A DNA stretch of 64,000 bases from Schistosoma mansoni (lineage: Eukaryota > Platyhelminthes > Trematoda > Strigeidida > Schistosomatidae), in the NCBI RefSeq assembly GCF_000237925.1, contig NC_031496.1, positions 1,465,396 to 1,529,395 of the forward strand, in the 5' to 3' direction. The notes under the pieces were generated by a model. It worked only from the letters and a program-made list of their open reading frames with translations, searched no databases and was not told where the DNA came from. Position 1 is the stretch's first letter. The number at the start of each line of letters is the position of its first letter. The position numbers and the translations under genes are program-made. Below, piece after piece: positions 10,325-22,512 of this stretch.

Positions 10325-12070
10325 AGGGCCACTGCTGCTGTGGATGACACAGAGAGAGTCAAGCTGTTGTCACAGAAGCTTGGCCCTAACAAACACCAAA
10401 TGTATGAAAACCATATCCTGCCTGAATATCCACGAGAAGTTAACTTCTATGAAACTGTTAGCATTTTAAGTGAGATGTTCTGTGAACATATGACATTATC
10501 TCGTATCCGGTATAACTATCTACATCTGACCAGCGAAGCTGATGAAGACCAGACTACGTACGTGGGAAGAGTAAATTTTAAAGCAGAACAATTTAAATTA
10601 AATGTATTAACTAGTGATCAATTCAAATGCTCATCAGTCATTTCTGGTCTGTCTTCTTCCATCGATACCAACTTCCCGTATGGAACACGCTGATGGAATG
10701 ACGCGACAAACTGTTACTGTTGAACTCTAACGAATAGTAGACTTAAAGCAGGATACAGACATGCTGGAAACCTAAGGTATGGCATTATCTATATATTATA
10801 TTTATGCTGTTAAGACAGTTTGAAGGTAAAGTAGCATCAAAATTTACAAACATCACTCGAGAAGCAGGTATGTGGAATTAATCGTTAATGGTGTTCATAT
10901 TCGATTACAATATGATACAGCGTCAGATTTCAGGTTAATCTCTAAATGGACATGGAATTTAATTGGCTTTCCACAAGTATCGGCGTTTGAGCACACAGCT
11001 CGGAATGCATCTGTAAACATTTTAGGGTTTGTTGAAATATTTAAACACTCTGTTGTATTCCGAGACAATTGCCTCACAAGAAATTGTTATTTAACAAACA
11101 GACACGATTTGGACCTTATTGTTATAGATTGGATAGACAAACGAAATCTGTGGGACGTACCACTGAGTGAAATATGAATTACTAAAAGCCCAAATAGTCC
11201 TAGAGATCTACTAATCGTCCACGTAACTAAGAAAGCTATAATGATAGATTGCCTTTTGCGGAAACGTATAACATGTTCCAGAATAAGTTGGGATACTGCA
11301 CAATTGTGAGGGCGAAATTATACTTACGACAGGATGTAAAACCTGTTCTTTGTCCGAAGCATCAAGTTCTAAACTGTTTTTACCTTATTACAATCCTTGG
11401 CTTGAAATACTCGTGGTCACTGATGCTCCCAACTTTGGAATTGCAGCTGTTAACAGTCATCGTTTTCCTGATGGTAAAGAGGATTAGATTGTTCGTGTAT
11501 CACGAACTACTCCGAAGATACTAAACGCTTTACTCAGGAAGACGATTAGCTGAAGTGCATTATTAGTTACCTCGAACATGGCTATCCTTCTCATGTAGAT
11601 AACGAAAGCATTGAACAATATGCTCACTGACGGAATTCTCTATCACTCCTGGACGGATGACTGGTGTTCGGAAGTCGAGTAGTTGTGTCCACAAGCTTAC
11701 GTAGTACGGTGATATTAGGACTGCATGCCGAGTTGGTGAACACCGACAAACTGTGGTCAAGACTGCATGTGAATTTTGCCAGTCCCACATATTGGTGTCT
11801 GATAATAGACCATAATTTTCTATTGCCGAATTTTCGAAGTTCTGAACCGTCAATGCCATTAGGCGTATCAATATATCTACATATCATCCAAAGTCTAACG
11901 GTTTAGTTGAGAGGTTCGCGGGCACGTTTAAAAGGGCACTGACTGAAGCCGAGGGAGAAGGAGATATAGGGGACATAATTCAAAGAGTTTCGCCCAGCTT
12001 CCGTGAAACACCTAGCCTAGCAACAAATAATGAAGAACGTCCTTCAGAAGCGATTTCCTGAAGAAAAATT
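10325..12070 (+). mobile_element. Ty3/gypsy LTR-retrotransposon fossil
   Basis: This is a degraded internal region of a gypsy-type element, resembling the CsRn1-like group known from trematodes. Parts in order are a gag-like ORF (10340-10693), an aspartic-protease-like segment (10872-11177), weak reverse-transcriptase remnants (about 11250-11520), and integrase-like sequence (about 11560-12070). It is broken by many changes and large internal losses. No LTRs were recognised at its ends. It lies in the spacer between the palindrome arms and looks old. Confidence 0.75.
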
Positions 12071-12143
12071 AGAATACCAGAAAAGAGTGGGAGACAGTAA
12101 GTAATATATAGCCGGATATACCACTTAAAATATTAAATCTAGG

Positions 12144-12470
12144 TTATCCAAACTTCATTTGCAATTTTGAGTTTTTTTTGGTGGCCTTCTTACTAGAAAG
12201 ATTATCACAATATATTATGTCTGTTAAATGCCCTGGTGGAGCGTTATCGGAACTTATTTGGTTGACGCTGCCATCACGATTTGCATTTTTTGAGTGGGTG
12301 TCACTGCAATCCACCACTGATATACTTCTGGTTGCTCCATCTTGTTTTAGGTTTCTTGACATTCTGCGGTTTGATTGTGAACCCTTGCTTTCTCGTCTCC
12401 GGCTAGAAGTTCTGTCATGCCAAGTAGTTAGGTTTTACAACAGCTGTCAATTCTGATAGTCTCTTTCATG
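12144..12470 (-). other. Unrecognised serine-rich ORF
   Basis: An open frame on the minus strand has a basic, Ser/Arg-rich start followed by ATRSISVVDCSDTHSKNANR and a Lys-rich end. Its composition resembles an ORF1 or linker of a retroelement, but I cannot assign it. A second unassigned minus ORF lies at 12669-12890. Both sit among mobile-element debris. Confidence 0.2.
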
Positions 12471-12934
12471 TTAACGAACTCATTGATGTAAAATGAGTGG
12501 CTGTCGGATGACACGACTATACTGATGCCTTACTGATGTCTTACGGTGATATTCGCACCCACAGGCTACGTTGTTCATGATGCTGTAGTGTGGTATGGGC
12601 ATCCCACAGATGATTGATGGAAATTCATCAGTCACATTCTGAAATACGGCCTTCTAGAATGACTCAAACTACCTCATTACGTCTGAGGCAATGTAGTCGA
12701 TCATTTGTTCAGCCTTCTTGATGGGTTTTATATCAGGGTTGCAATGATCGCTGAACAAATAAATCAATGGCGTCAGTTCGATCAAATTATTATAAACAGC
12801 GTCGAGAATAATCCGCATACCCCTCAAAACCAGTTTGTTCTGTGAGGAGCTATCATCTACGTCATACATGATACTTGAATCTCTAATCAACGGATTAAAA
12901 GCAAAGATGTACGGTGTCTAGTAAATGAATCCAG

Positions 12935-13080
12935 TACGTGTGTTTTGTCTTATTTGGGACTCGACAGTTAAGTGTATCAGAGCCATGCAGCTGAAATTCA
13001 CTCCGGGACTCGAACTCAGCACCGTTTGCTTCGAATGCAATCGCATTATCCACTTAGCTACCGATTGCTGCCAGTGGACC
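12935..13080 (-). mobile_element. Diverged SM-alpha SINE head
   Basis: The minus strand retains the tRNA-like promoter region (an A-box like gataatgcgattgcattcg and a B-box like gagttcgagtcccgg). The ribozyme half is only partly recognisable. Strongly diverged. Confidence 0.5.
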
Positions 13081-13189
13081 GACAGAAGCCATTCCTGTAC
13101 AGCCTTATTTCACACCACAACACCACTTCATACACTGACAACCTCTCTACCTTTGCAACCGGCTCCAGTGTCGGCAAATAATACACTAG

Positions 13190-13520
13190 GTGGAATTCTC
13201 TGGGGAGACCTTCGGAAGACATATCCAAGACAATATTTCAATACAGTTTCACCAACAAATAGTCCAAACGTCATTCGTTCCATCATGACCTCATAGTCCA
13301 TGTGTACCATTGATTTGGAATCCGGGTTTTCACACTGCACTTAGTAGATGCTATGTACCCATCAACCTATTTACAGCGCCGGACATTGAAGATGCGCTCT
13401 CTCGACTACATAAAAAATTCGCCACTCTCGAGAAGGCAGTTTATAGGACTTCTCTGTAAGCGGTTGCATACACGCGACCATGGGAAACCGTTTTAAGTAG
13501 GAGAGCTGAATAAAAGTGAT
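13190..13520 (-). repeat. Diverged copy of the ~520-bp interspersed repeat
   Basis: It shares blocks such as accattgatttggaatc and cgccggacatt with the better copies in the TMEM209 introns (for example 58566-59085). The A-rich tail end is lost. The ~400 bp after it hold nothing recognisable. Confidence 0.5.
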
Positions 13521-13929
13521 AGGCCAAAAATGATGTACTTGAATTTTTCTTTACTCAAAAATGTTGATTGTAATATAACAAAATGCAAATGAAATCAAAC
13601 TGAAGAAATATAAATCGACACAGCCAATTACTAAGAATTTGGAGAATCATCATTTAGTTTAGGCTGTAGCACGGCTAATTAACCCCAAACACATCACGTA
13701 ATCTTCGTTAACAGTGCATTATAATCCACTTGAATGAATTGTAACTCAGTAGAATAAGCACTCGAATGTTCGAAGAAATATACACCGAAATAAAGTCCGT
13801 TACATCAACAATTTCAAAAATAATCTCAAACTGCTCACATCCGTATTTCTCTACGAACAATATTTAAGTGTTACCTCTAATATGTGGATGATATTTTGTG
13901 CAAACGATCTGTCAAGCAAATAAAGTTCT

Positions 13930-15930
13930 CCGGTGATAAAAATGAAATTTTAAAGTGGGTGATTTGAGTCGTAGAATTTCATTCTGTAAGTATACAGAAG
14001 ACCATCATAGATTTCAAAGTAAGTCACTGCACTAGAACGTGTATGATATAATACGGGAAGAAATTAAACGGATCACATCATATGAGTAAGCTGATTGAAT
14101 GAACTCTAACTAATCATCTAAAGACGAGAGCTTAAACTAATGATCAGATTTATGTTCACTCAAAATATCTCAATGTTGAACTGTGAAACTACTACTTCTA
14201 CAACTCCATACACTCTATCAACACAAAACATCCATGTTGGACAACAATCATCAGAATGAAAGAAGGGGATATCGTATGCATGATATGATTGTAGGGTTTG
14301 TCAGATTTATTTTATTCAGTAAATCAATAAATACAGTGTCACTACAAATACTGAGAAGGGCGATGATTTGTGTCTCGTCATTAGTACTCAACGTTGAGCA
14401 TAATCATCTTAACTACAGTTCACAAAGTGAAGATTAGTAATGCTTTGCAAACTCTTGTACGTATTATTGACTATATTTCCAATGACAGCCATCATTTTAC
14501 GATTTGCCAGTGAAAGGATGACAAACATGGATTCCTTGTCACGTATTTCTATGTAAAATGAGGACAGTGCACGTTTGTTCATGTCTGATGTGTACAATGC
14601 AAGGAACTAGTCTGACATAGTTCACCACGAGCGTCAACATGATAAGCAGTGAGACCGTCACGAATACATAAAACTGTAAAATTCTCGAAACAATATTAGT
14701 TACTCAGTGAGAACAAATGAGATATCTACTCACATATTATACTCATTTTATGTAACTGAGATTGAAGTCATTGTTATTGAATTGTACAATTTTTCATTTG
14801 TTTGAGTATTCACTGTAAAGATTCGGAACGCTGAGTGAGATCCATTCAACTGAAATAGTCCAAATGCATCATTACGGTGTCCACCTTCGGAAAACCCAAA
14901 TTATCATCTAACAGATCAAGGAGAAAACACACGTTACGTTAAAGTGACTATTTGAATCATGCGGAATGGAAGAATTATATATTTCCTGATCATCTGAATA
15001 TTAATCTGATGGGTTTTTGAGTTGATAGGTATTGCATTATCTCAAATAATCTGGTTAGTCTGAGAAACAACAATGATGATTAGAACAGATATAGTATACT
15101 CAAATCACTAACGTCTGGTTCACACAATTTTCATCTCTCTTCTACAAGCTGAATTAGGAGTTTGAAGAAAACATATGGTCAAATGAATGGTAATGTGAAA
15201 CAAAGATTGAATGTCACCAATCTTACCAACTCTTCAGGATTCAGATGTATCAAATGATTGTATTTTCCATCAATACAGTTTACCTCACTGTCATTCACTA
15301 CTTCGATTTCCATAATTGGTTTGTCAGATATGTTACCACAGGTATAACAATTATTCACTAAATAGGTATGCTCACTATTTTTAACATGAATTCGATAACA
15401 GTGGAGTTTCAGGAACCAGGTAAATTTATAACCTCATCATCGATAGGATATTTGTATCCTGTGAAATGAACTCAAACCGTTATATATGCTGACATTTTAC
15501 TAGTTTGATCTATCTCCGATTGATGTTCACTAAAATCCAGTTAGAAACGTCTAGATGAAGAAGCTGTTTGTATTGCTCAAATCTGTTCAACGCGTACTTC
15601 GATAGTTGCAAATGGATTAGTTTATTATGATAAAAGACTGTGAACACATATGAAGGGATCACGTTGATTATAGAATGATGCTGTCAGTAGAGTGCAATAA
15701 TCACCAATTATTATAAACATTGAAGATTCTCTTTACAATTTTCAAACTAACACTGATGATATACGGAAATGTATATATTGATTGTGACATACATTTGAGA
15801 CATCAAACATACTTTTCGCTTTCCTGAGACATTTATTTTCCGACAAAACTGACATCAATTGAATAATGATATATTGTGCTTGAAAGATGTTTATCTCCAA
15901 TTGCGTAGTTGAAGTCGTTGCATACACGAG
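13930..15930 (-). pseudogene. Exon-like remnants of an unrecognised multi-exon gene
   Basis: The minus strand contains several protein-like stretches in order: 15927-15742 (open, ends ISSVLV), about 15475-15225 (YRIHVKNSEHTYLVNNCYTC, then GNISDKPIMEIEVVNDSEVN, ending at GAGTTG|GTAAGA, a good donor), about 14905-14755 (FGFSEGGHRNDAFGLFQLNG... to TAA), and 14597-14409 (ending ITNLHFVNCS). The last continues into DETQIIALLSICSDTVFIDL, which matches the + strand at 22318-22500. Frames do not connect cleanly, so I treat it as decayed. Cysteine pairs suggest a secreted or ligand-binding fold, but I cannot name a family. Confidence 0.3.
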
Positions 15931-17251
15931 AGATTACTCAAATTCCAACGTTCCCATATTTATAATCGGAGCATTGAATAGTCAATGGATTGGTCACAAG
16001 TACATTTGTTATTTATGTCGACTGGTAATTTCATCATAGATAGGTACATTACGAGATTACAACTGATCACAATAAGTCCTAATGAGTGCAACATCACAGT
16101 TCACCCGTTGATGGAATGTTAAGAAGAACATTGACACGTATCAATTTTAAGGTCAGTTATTAATTAATTATGAAGAAGTGGCTCATATTAAGCCACGAAT
16201 TGTCAGAAATATAATTCTTCTACTCATTGAGATATAATAAATAGTATTATTCATTATCAACTCTCTACATAATACTCAATTTATTTGAAACTATGAGGCT
16301 GAACCTTGGTATTGATACCTAATACCTATTCAAATGCCATATTTCTTTTTCTATTGCTTTTCCTTACATAAATCAATAACGTGAACGATTGGTTAACCTC
16401 TGATCAGTTCAAAATGTAAAAGGTAAGATAATAACGATTGCTGTCCCTAATCTACTTTAATTACATCACAAGTTAATATTACCAATCACCTGACAACTAG
16501 TCATTCACCTACTTGTGTGTGTGTGTAAATAGTAAGCTCATGTTAGATTTATCCAATTACTATTGATATTATTTCTTAATTCCGCCATGCATTAATGTTT
16601 CACACGTCCACTCTATGTAGTCCACCGACGTTTTTATTCCAGTCTCAACAGCCATTATGAATCTGATCGTATTCATGATAACTTGATTGGATGAAACTCA
16701 CGATCTTATTGTAAAATGAAAGTATAAAAGCAAAGATGTGTGTGATCAGTTGAAGAGACATAATATTCTTCTGTAAAGGTTAGTTATTCAAAGGTTCATT
16801 GTTCTTTTATTGTTTGATTAGCTTGTTGAAATTTACCTCCAAACCATGGATTCACACTGATTTATAATTTGTCATAATTACAAACAGCTAAATATAACAA
16901 ACTGTTGAGATCGAAAAATCTTATGGTTTGTTTAAAAAGAAAGTGATCAATATTCAACGCAGTTCACCACTGAGAATGGATGATGGTAGTGCAATATTGA
17001 CAATAGACTTAGGTTAGAAATGTGAACTGTGAGAGGCGAACCTGATGGTAAAAATTTGAAGGACTGGACATGATCCTTGTCGTGATCACAAATGAACATT
17101 TTTCTGGAACTTCATACCAAGACAACCAGAAGTATCCACTGATCTTCAGTTTCCCACAGTTGTTTGACTGAAATCGATATTTACTGATACGTTATGAGTT
17201 GAACAATCTCTACATACGTCTAAAAAATATTCCATAAGAAGTGGATTTCCT

Positions 17252-17443
17252 TCAGTGTTCGTGATGATACTTTGTCAACGACTCACTCGATGTATTACAC
17301 AAAATCGAGTCAGTATTCACCTCACAACACAGAAACTTCAAATATTCTAACAAGTGAAAGTGACCAACAAAATAGTTAAATAATACAAATGATAAATACG
17401 TCAATTCTGTCAACTCATAATGATCGGAATTCAGAATAAACAT
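17252..17443 (-). CDS. Small conserved ORF, unknown (right arm)
   Basis: This is the mirror of 6669-6860. It contains YLSFVLFNYFVGHFHLLEYL and then KFLCCEVNTDSILCNTSSES, with the stop in the same place. Relative to the left copy it has one 12-nt gain near its start and one 12-nt loss near its end, both preserving frame. It runs divergently from the CIA30 gene on this arm. Function unknown. Confidence 0.4.
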   Translation of the reverse strand: MFILNSDHYELTELTYLSFVLFNYFVGHFHLLEYLKFLCCEVNTDSILCNTSSESLTKYHHEH

Positions 17444-17519
17444 CGAATGTATAATCTCAATTGCGTAATACTCAATTTGGGAAGTTAAGTTGACAATACT
17501 TGTTCAATACATCAGCTGA

Positions 17520-17950
17520 TCCTAATCGATATCGATGTGCTGAACGGTAAATGGTAGTTACTTCGTAGTGGTAATGGTACTTAAAACACGACGGCTGAAG
17601 ATGGATGTTCGGGAAATGAGAGAATTCATATTCAACATTCAATATGGAGTGAAGCTCATCAATAGTGTTCGCTGCAACAATGAATCGAAATTGAAATGGT
17701 CGCTCATGCAACAAATGGTCACCACTCATCAATCCTTGCTTATGTTTATATCAAACATATTCCTCTCATCCCAGCTTAAATGTGTTCTTCATAAATGGTA
17801 GACGTCGTATTGCTGATTGTCACGATCGGACGGGTCAGTGTAGACAATGAAGAGACTTCCAAGTTGAATTATACAGATTAGGTAGTCACGTCATGACAAA
17901 TCGACAATTCTGGAATTGGTTTTATTACTATCGTAGTACTGATACTGGCA
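17520..17950 (+). pseudogene. CRLC-motif ORF module, right-arm copy
   Basis: The sequence matches 6130-6595 inverted and 30-395 direct. The frame encoding CRLCRDLRDKL in the 6185-6460 copy is interrupted here. A different frame stays open for 77 codons (17568-17801). Likely a relic. Confidence 0.35.
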
Positions 17951-18049
17951 TGCGTTTTCAAATTATGTACATATTGAACTTACATCGCGACAGTTACTAG
18001 AATCACTGACACGTAACATACAGTATTTCACAACATTTTCTTTACTTTT

Positions 18050-18215
18050 GTGAAGCAGACTCTCAAAATTGTTCATTTCCTGAGTTTTGGTAAACTTAAT
18101 CTTGAAACAACAGCATTTGATGTATGGATTGACGTTTCAGATACAGTTGAATTTGAAGGGTGGTCTATAACTACAGTCGTACCACCAAACGAATATGTAA
18201 ATATTTATCCATAGA
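18050..18215 (+). pseudogene. Broken CIA30 first exon (right arm)
   Basis: The + strand encodes VWIDVSDTVEFEGWSITTVV and ends at the donor-like GAATAT|GTAAAT. It is the mirror of 4555-4886, but the signal-peptide part is not intact here. No following exons were found. A LINE 3' tail (minus, about 18240-18420) follows as in the left arm. Confidence 0.5.
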
Positions 18216-18239
18216 TATAATTCAACTAACACCATGTTA

Positions 18240-18420
18240 GGAATTATCATTATTATCATAAGCCTTATTCAATATTACATTTTGAGTACAATATAGAATT
18301 GTCAGCACAATGTATTTCAACAAGTTTCCGTTTCTGACTTCTCGATCGATCGTGAGACAAATATTGAGTGATCGCCAGTTAAAAGTTAGCAGTGCAGTCA
18401 ATCTTCATCTACACAATTTA
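18240..18420 (-). mobile_element. LINE 3' tail fragment (right arm)
   Basis: Mirror copy of 4372-4550, with the gaataaggct-type tail read on the minus strand. Shared by both arms, hence older than the duplication. Confidence 0.45.
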
Positions 18421-18926
18421 CATTATTTTCTACGTGTATCGCCAGCATTCATGATATCTCTGATTAGGCCTTTGTAATTTGTACAACGGAAATTTGCACA
18501 CGTTCGAGAAACGAATATGAATAGGTTATGCTATTAATAGCCATATTGATGCATTAAAACAAACAAAATTAGATAACTTATTGAGATATCTAGATAGCAG
18601 AAACAGGTTGCCAGATGTTCATGCAGGCAGCCTTCGATTGGCAATGCCATGGAATGCACGCTAACTAAAATTGTCCAAAAATATCTGTTGGTAACTTTGA
18701 TTATCTAAGACACATATCTTTATCAAACGAATATGAAATCAGTCAGTGATGTAAACCATGAAATCATACAATCTCCACGAAATGTCTTACGGCAATATAA
18801 GTCAATTATTATCACAATCTGATTTGAATTTCAACTAAAATAGTGTTCTTTCCACTTTTCAGATAAACATTCACAATACAGTCATCAGTACATTGAAAGA
18901 TTAGTCAATTTACCTTCACCAGCATC

Positions 18927-19767
18927 ATGAATACCAACATTCTTCTTGCAACCACGTTTACAATTCTTTCACTTCACACTTCCATTGCTGCTCATATGAA
19001 CACAAATCTAACAACTTCATTGACTATTAGCTTAGGATTGACGGCATTCGATGCGATTAGACAACAAGTGGTGAAGTTTATAAATCAACCAGATAGACCG
19101 ACTGGTCCAGTGTTGTTTAATTTCACGGAAATTCAGAATAAACTTTGTAAATGGATTGAATTATCAGACACGGTTGGAGTTGAAGGACGATCTGATGCTG
19201 TACTTGTACGACATGTTGCATATGTAAGTTTCATTCACGTCCAAGTAAAATGGAAAATTCATTTGGAATGAACATTCAGCAATCTTCTATCCACTCGATC
19301 CACGATCAGATGGATCTGGTTCCTCTGGTGTCAAGTACATAGTGGATACTTGGAATTTGTCAGAATATTCGGGTTTTGTGATTGATCTAAATAGAAAGGG
19401 TAAAAACTCTAGATTCAAATTCACCATCGATGGCAAATGTTCGGAAACATTCGAATGTCAATCATTCGAGACGTATTTCCAGGTAATGTGATATTCAAAT
19501 TTGTAGAATAATTGCAATCTCTTTTCTATGAAATCATTATAGATATCTAGAGGACGACAACAAATAAAACTACCATTTCATACATTTAAAGCAAACTTTC
19601 GGGCAGCACAGTATTCCATTTCACTGCCTTCATTTTTAAATCAAGTGTCTCGTATCAGTATACAAGCATATGATGGTCACAATGCTCCGCAAAAGGAATT
19701 CGGTTCAGGTTCAATCGAAATATACTTCATCACAGCACTCAAACTCAAACCAACTGGCTACTATTAG
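18927..19767 (+). CDS. Secreted CIA30-domain protein, right-arm copy (three exons)
   Basis: Exons are 18927-19223, 19267-19482 and 19543-19767 (245 codons, the same lengths as the left copy). Exon 1 appears identical to the left copy: signal peptide, sequons, and LFNFTEIQNKLCKW with SDTVGVEGRS. Exon 2 adds VDTWNLSEYSGFVIDLNRKG and FKFTIDGKCSETFECQSF. Exon 3 (IKLPFHTFKANF, PGSIEIYFI equivalent GSGSIEIYFI) differs from the left copy at about 27 of 75 codons. Intron 1 has a consensus donor but GG where the third copy has AG at the acceptor. Using the next AG (after cattcag) would shift the frame. Intron 2 is 60 nt, canonical, and identical to the left arm. A possible poly(A) signal lies at 20056-20061. 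Either a functional gene with a noncanonical junction or a recently disabled one. Confidence 0.7.
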
Positions 19768-21172
19768 TGAATAGACACTGAAACGGTTCATGTAAAGCTA
19801 GTGGATGTTGGTTGTATAACTGTTTTGAACTTGAATGAACGATTCTGTCAAATAATCATTGAAATGTATTCATAATTTGCATTCTTTCGTAATCCAATAT
19901 AATTTTCTATTTGTGTAATCTAAAATTCAAAAAATCGGCAATAAGTGAGATGTGAAGCAATTCAGTTGACTGGAGCTGTCAAGTAACAAGAGATTTGTTT
20001 TAGACCAGGTCGAAATGTTTACATACACTTTGAAATTGCACCATCAATTAAACCAAATAAATGATTAGGCAATATTAAATGATAATTTGTGAAGTGACAA
20101 CTAATATCGAAATGGAAAGTACCTACTATCATATAGGCAATCATTTATATCATATACAAGGGTGATTCGGTTAAACTGGTTAAATTGTTCAACTATCATA
20201 AATACTTTCACAGATACAAGTGCACACTCACAACTCTGCACTGGCTCTAACTTCCATCAAGTCCAGATATGAATTGACCGTCAACTAATATCCGTTAATG
20301 TCAGTCGATAACCATGATTAAACCGTGTTTTTTTCTAGTTACACTGAATTATAAAAATCAATAGAAATCACCTTAACTAATGTCGTTTTCATAATTCCGA
20401 TCGCGAATCAAAGTTAGCTAGACCAATGTTAAAAGCCTGGAAACATTTGAGAGCCACTTCATTCAAGTACAGAACTCGTCATCTGTGTAAATGCATGGCT
20501 CCACATCCGAAACCCTGTACTCAAAATAACCATGTCTACACTAGTGAATGGAATCAGTATGTAATATCCGTAGTTCTAGTGAGAAGCCGTGACACATGAA
20601 GTCCAATCATGTCAAGCGTGAGGTATTTATCCGTCTGGAGAAATGGATGAAGTTTGTACACCCTTTGTTAAGCTAATCATAGGGGGAATATTAACACTGC
20701 TGAACGCATACCTAGAGGTATATGGGTTGAGCGTTCCGTGTCAAGACAAGTTCGATCATCAGATGCAGAATAATGTATAGGCAATACTATATCTTCTCAT
20801 ACTGGGATGAACATTCTCTCAGTGCATCCAGGTGTTCAGTGGTGTTCTATCATTGACCATTTAATCAATTATTACCCATGTTCTTCAAACGACTGAGATA
20901 CCCACACTGATCCGTCATTGAGTAGAGACGAATTTCATGTTTGTTTAGCCCCGAATTCTAATTGTAGTCTATAACTCATCGCATAATAAACCTGCCAGTT
21001 GGCATGAATTTATATCACACCTTCTGAATTCCTCCAACCACATTGATAGCTATGAAATCATCTCGTGAACCATAACCAAAGTAGTAACCAAACTATCCAA
21101 CCAGCTCAATTTTATGTTGACCTTATCCGCACCAACCAAAGTGTATTTGTATAATGACTTCCAAGCACATCT

Positions 21173-21565
21173 TTGTTACCTCTTACCGTTCTGAATCACC
21201 AAAAGTTTACCAAAGCTCAAGAAATGCACAATTTCAAGAATATACTTCACAAATGTAAAGACAATGTTTCGAAGTACTGTATGTTTCGTATTAGTGTTTC
21301 TGGTTACTGTCCCGATATAAGTTGGATGGGAACATACAATGCAAACGCGAGCTATTCAGTGAAAGATTACAGTCATTCCATAATTCATACTCACGAAGAC
21401 TGCTTTCCAATGTATAATGGTTTGACTAAATCTGTGGGGATGACTTTATTTTATAAAAACTATACGATTTGTCGATCACAAACTGTTTATACTACTGACA
21501 AATTATACATCAGTATGAATCTATGGTGCATCTATGTGTGCATCGAGGACCTCACCGATGATTAG
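21173..21565 (+). CDS. Unrecognised cysteine-containing ORF
   Basis: A 130-codon open frame includes HNFKNILHKCKDNVSKYCMF, SGYCPDISWMGTYNANASY, DCFPMYNGL and YKNYTICRSQ. The Cys spacing, aromatic residues and NAS/NYT sequons look like an extracellular domain. I know no matching family. A broken relative lies at 5270-5500. The first ~25 bases overlap a repeated noncoding segment, so the true start is uncertain and an upstream exon is possible. A second open frame follows at 21534-21800 (ends LVEFIMSFCNVYLKFR) in a different frame, perhaps another exon. Confidence 0.35.
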   Translation: MLPLTVLNHQKFTKAQEMHNFKNILHKCKDNVSKYCMFRISVSGYCPDISWMGTYNANASYSVKDYSHSIIHTHEDCFPMYNGLTKSVGMTLFYKNYTICRSQTVYTTDKLYISMNLWCIYVCIEDLTDD

Positions 21566-22317
21566 AAGCTTGAATATCAGATTTTGTAGAATGCGCCTGA
21601 CCTCTAGTATTCTGATCCGATATTCAACAGTTTGGATGGTTAACTCCAGTCAGTTTGAGATATTGAGAGAATCGATGGTACAATTTATAAGTGAAAATGA
21701 ACTAAATGGTTTAGTTTGTACAGATTGGTGTGACTATTTCGTTGAAATACTTGTAGAGTTTATCATGAGCTTCTGTAATGTGTATTTAAAGTTTCGTTAA
21801 CAAAATTTGTTGAAAGACGTCAGAAAGTTAGACAAATGATATCTTCTCCCAGTGTATCATGCTAGTAATCACTTTGAGCGAAATCCACAGTTCAATTGAT
21901 GGAAATCACCAAATGAATAAAATGATAATGGATGAAATATTTCGAAACTGAAGCCATTCTTCAAACTGATTGTCTTTCATAGATCAAGCCAACGAGGTCA
22001 ATATAGAAAATCACACGATTTCGAAAATGTCACAGTAGGATGTTTTCGCAACATTGTCATTGCTTATTGTTTCGAAACTCGTTGTGAACTACTTCAGACT
22101 AGTTTATTGCATTGTACACATCAGACGTGTATAAACGTGTACTGTCGTCATTTTATACATAAACAGGTGACAAGGAATCCATATGTGTCATCCCTTGACT
22201 AACAAATCGTGAAGTAATATCTGTCACTGTAAATTTGATCAATAATACGTACAAGAGTTTGCAAAGCATTACTAATCTTCACTTTGTGAACTGTAGTTAA
22301 GATGATTACGCTCAACG

Positions 22318-22512
22318 TTGAGTACAACCGATGAAACAAGAATCATTGCATTTCTCAATCTTTGTAATGACACTGTATTTATTGATTTACTAAATAAAAC
22401 ACTTTTGACATACCCTACAATTACATCTTGCATACAATATCCCCTTCTTCATTCTGATGATTGTAGTCCAACATGGATGTTTTGTGTTGATAGAGTGTAT
22501 GGAGTTATACAA
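22318..22512 (+). CDS. Exon-like ORF related to the 14.2-14.4 kb remnant
   Basis: The frame encodes DETRIIAFLNLCNDTVFIDL, LNKTLLTYPTITSCIQYPLL and then HSDDCSPTWMFCVDRVYGVI, followed by a donor-like CAA|GTAATA near 22513. The inverted relative at 14440-14180 encodes the same peptide with stops near its end. Three conserved cysteines suggest a disulphide-bonded protein. There is no ATG at the start, so this would be an internal exon. Family unknown. Confidence 0.35.

Larger units (their letters stand above)
16240..21200. repeat. Right arm of the large imperfect inverted duplication
   Basis: This is the reverse-complement partner of about 560-7910. It carries the mirror copies of the CIA30-like gene, the broken CIA30 exon, the small divergent ORF and a LINE 3' tail. 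At about 16270 it retains the uninterrupted version of the site where the left arm has an SM-alpha insertion, so duplication preceded that insertion. About 8.3 kb of unrelated, mobile-element-rich DNA separates the arms. Confidence 0.8.
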
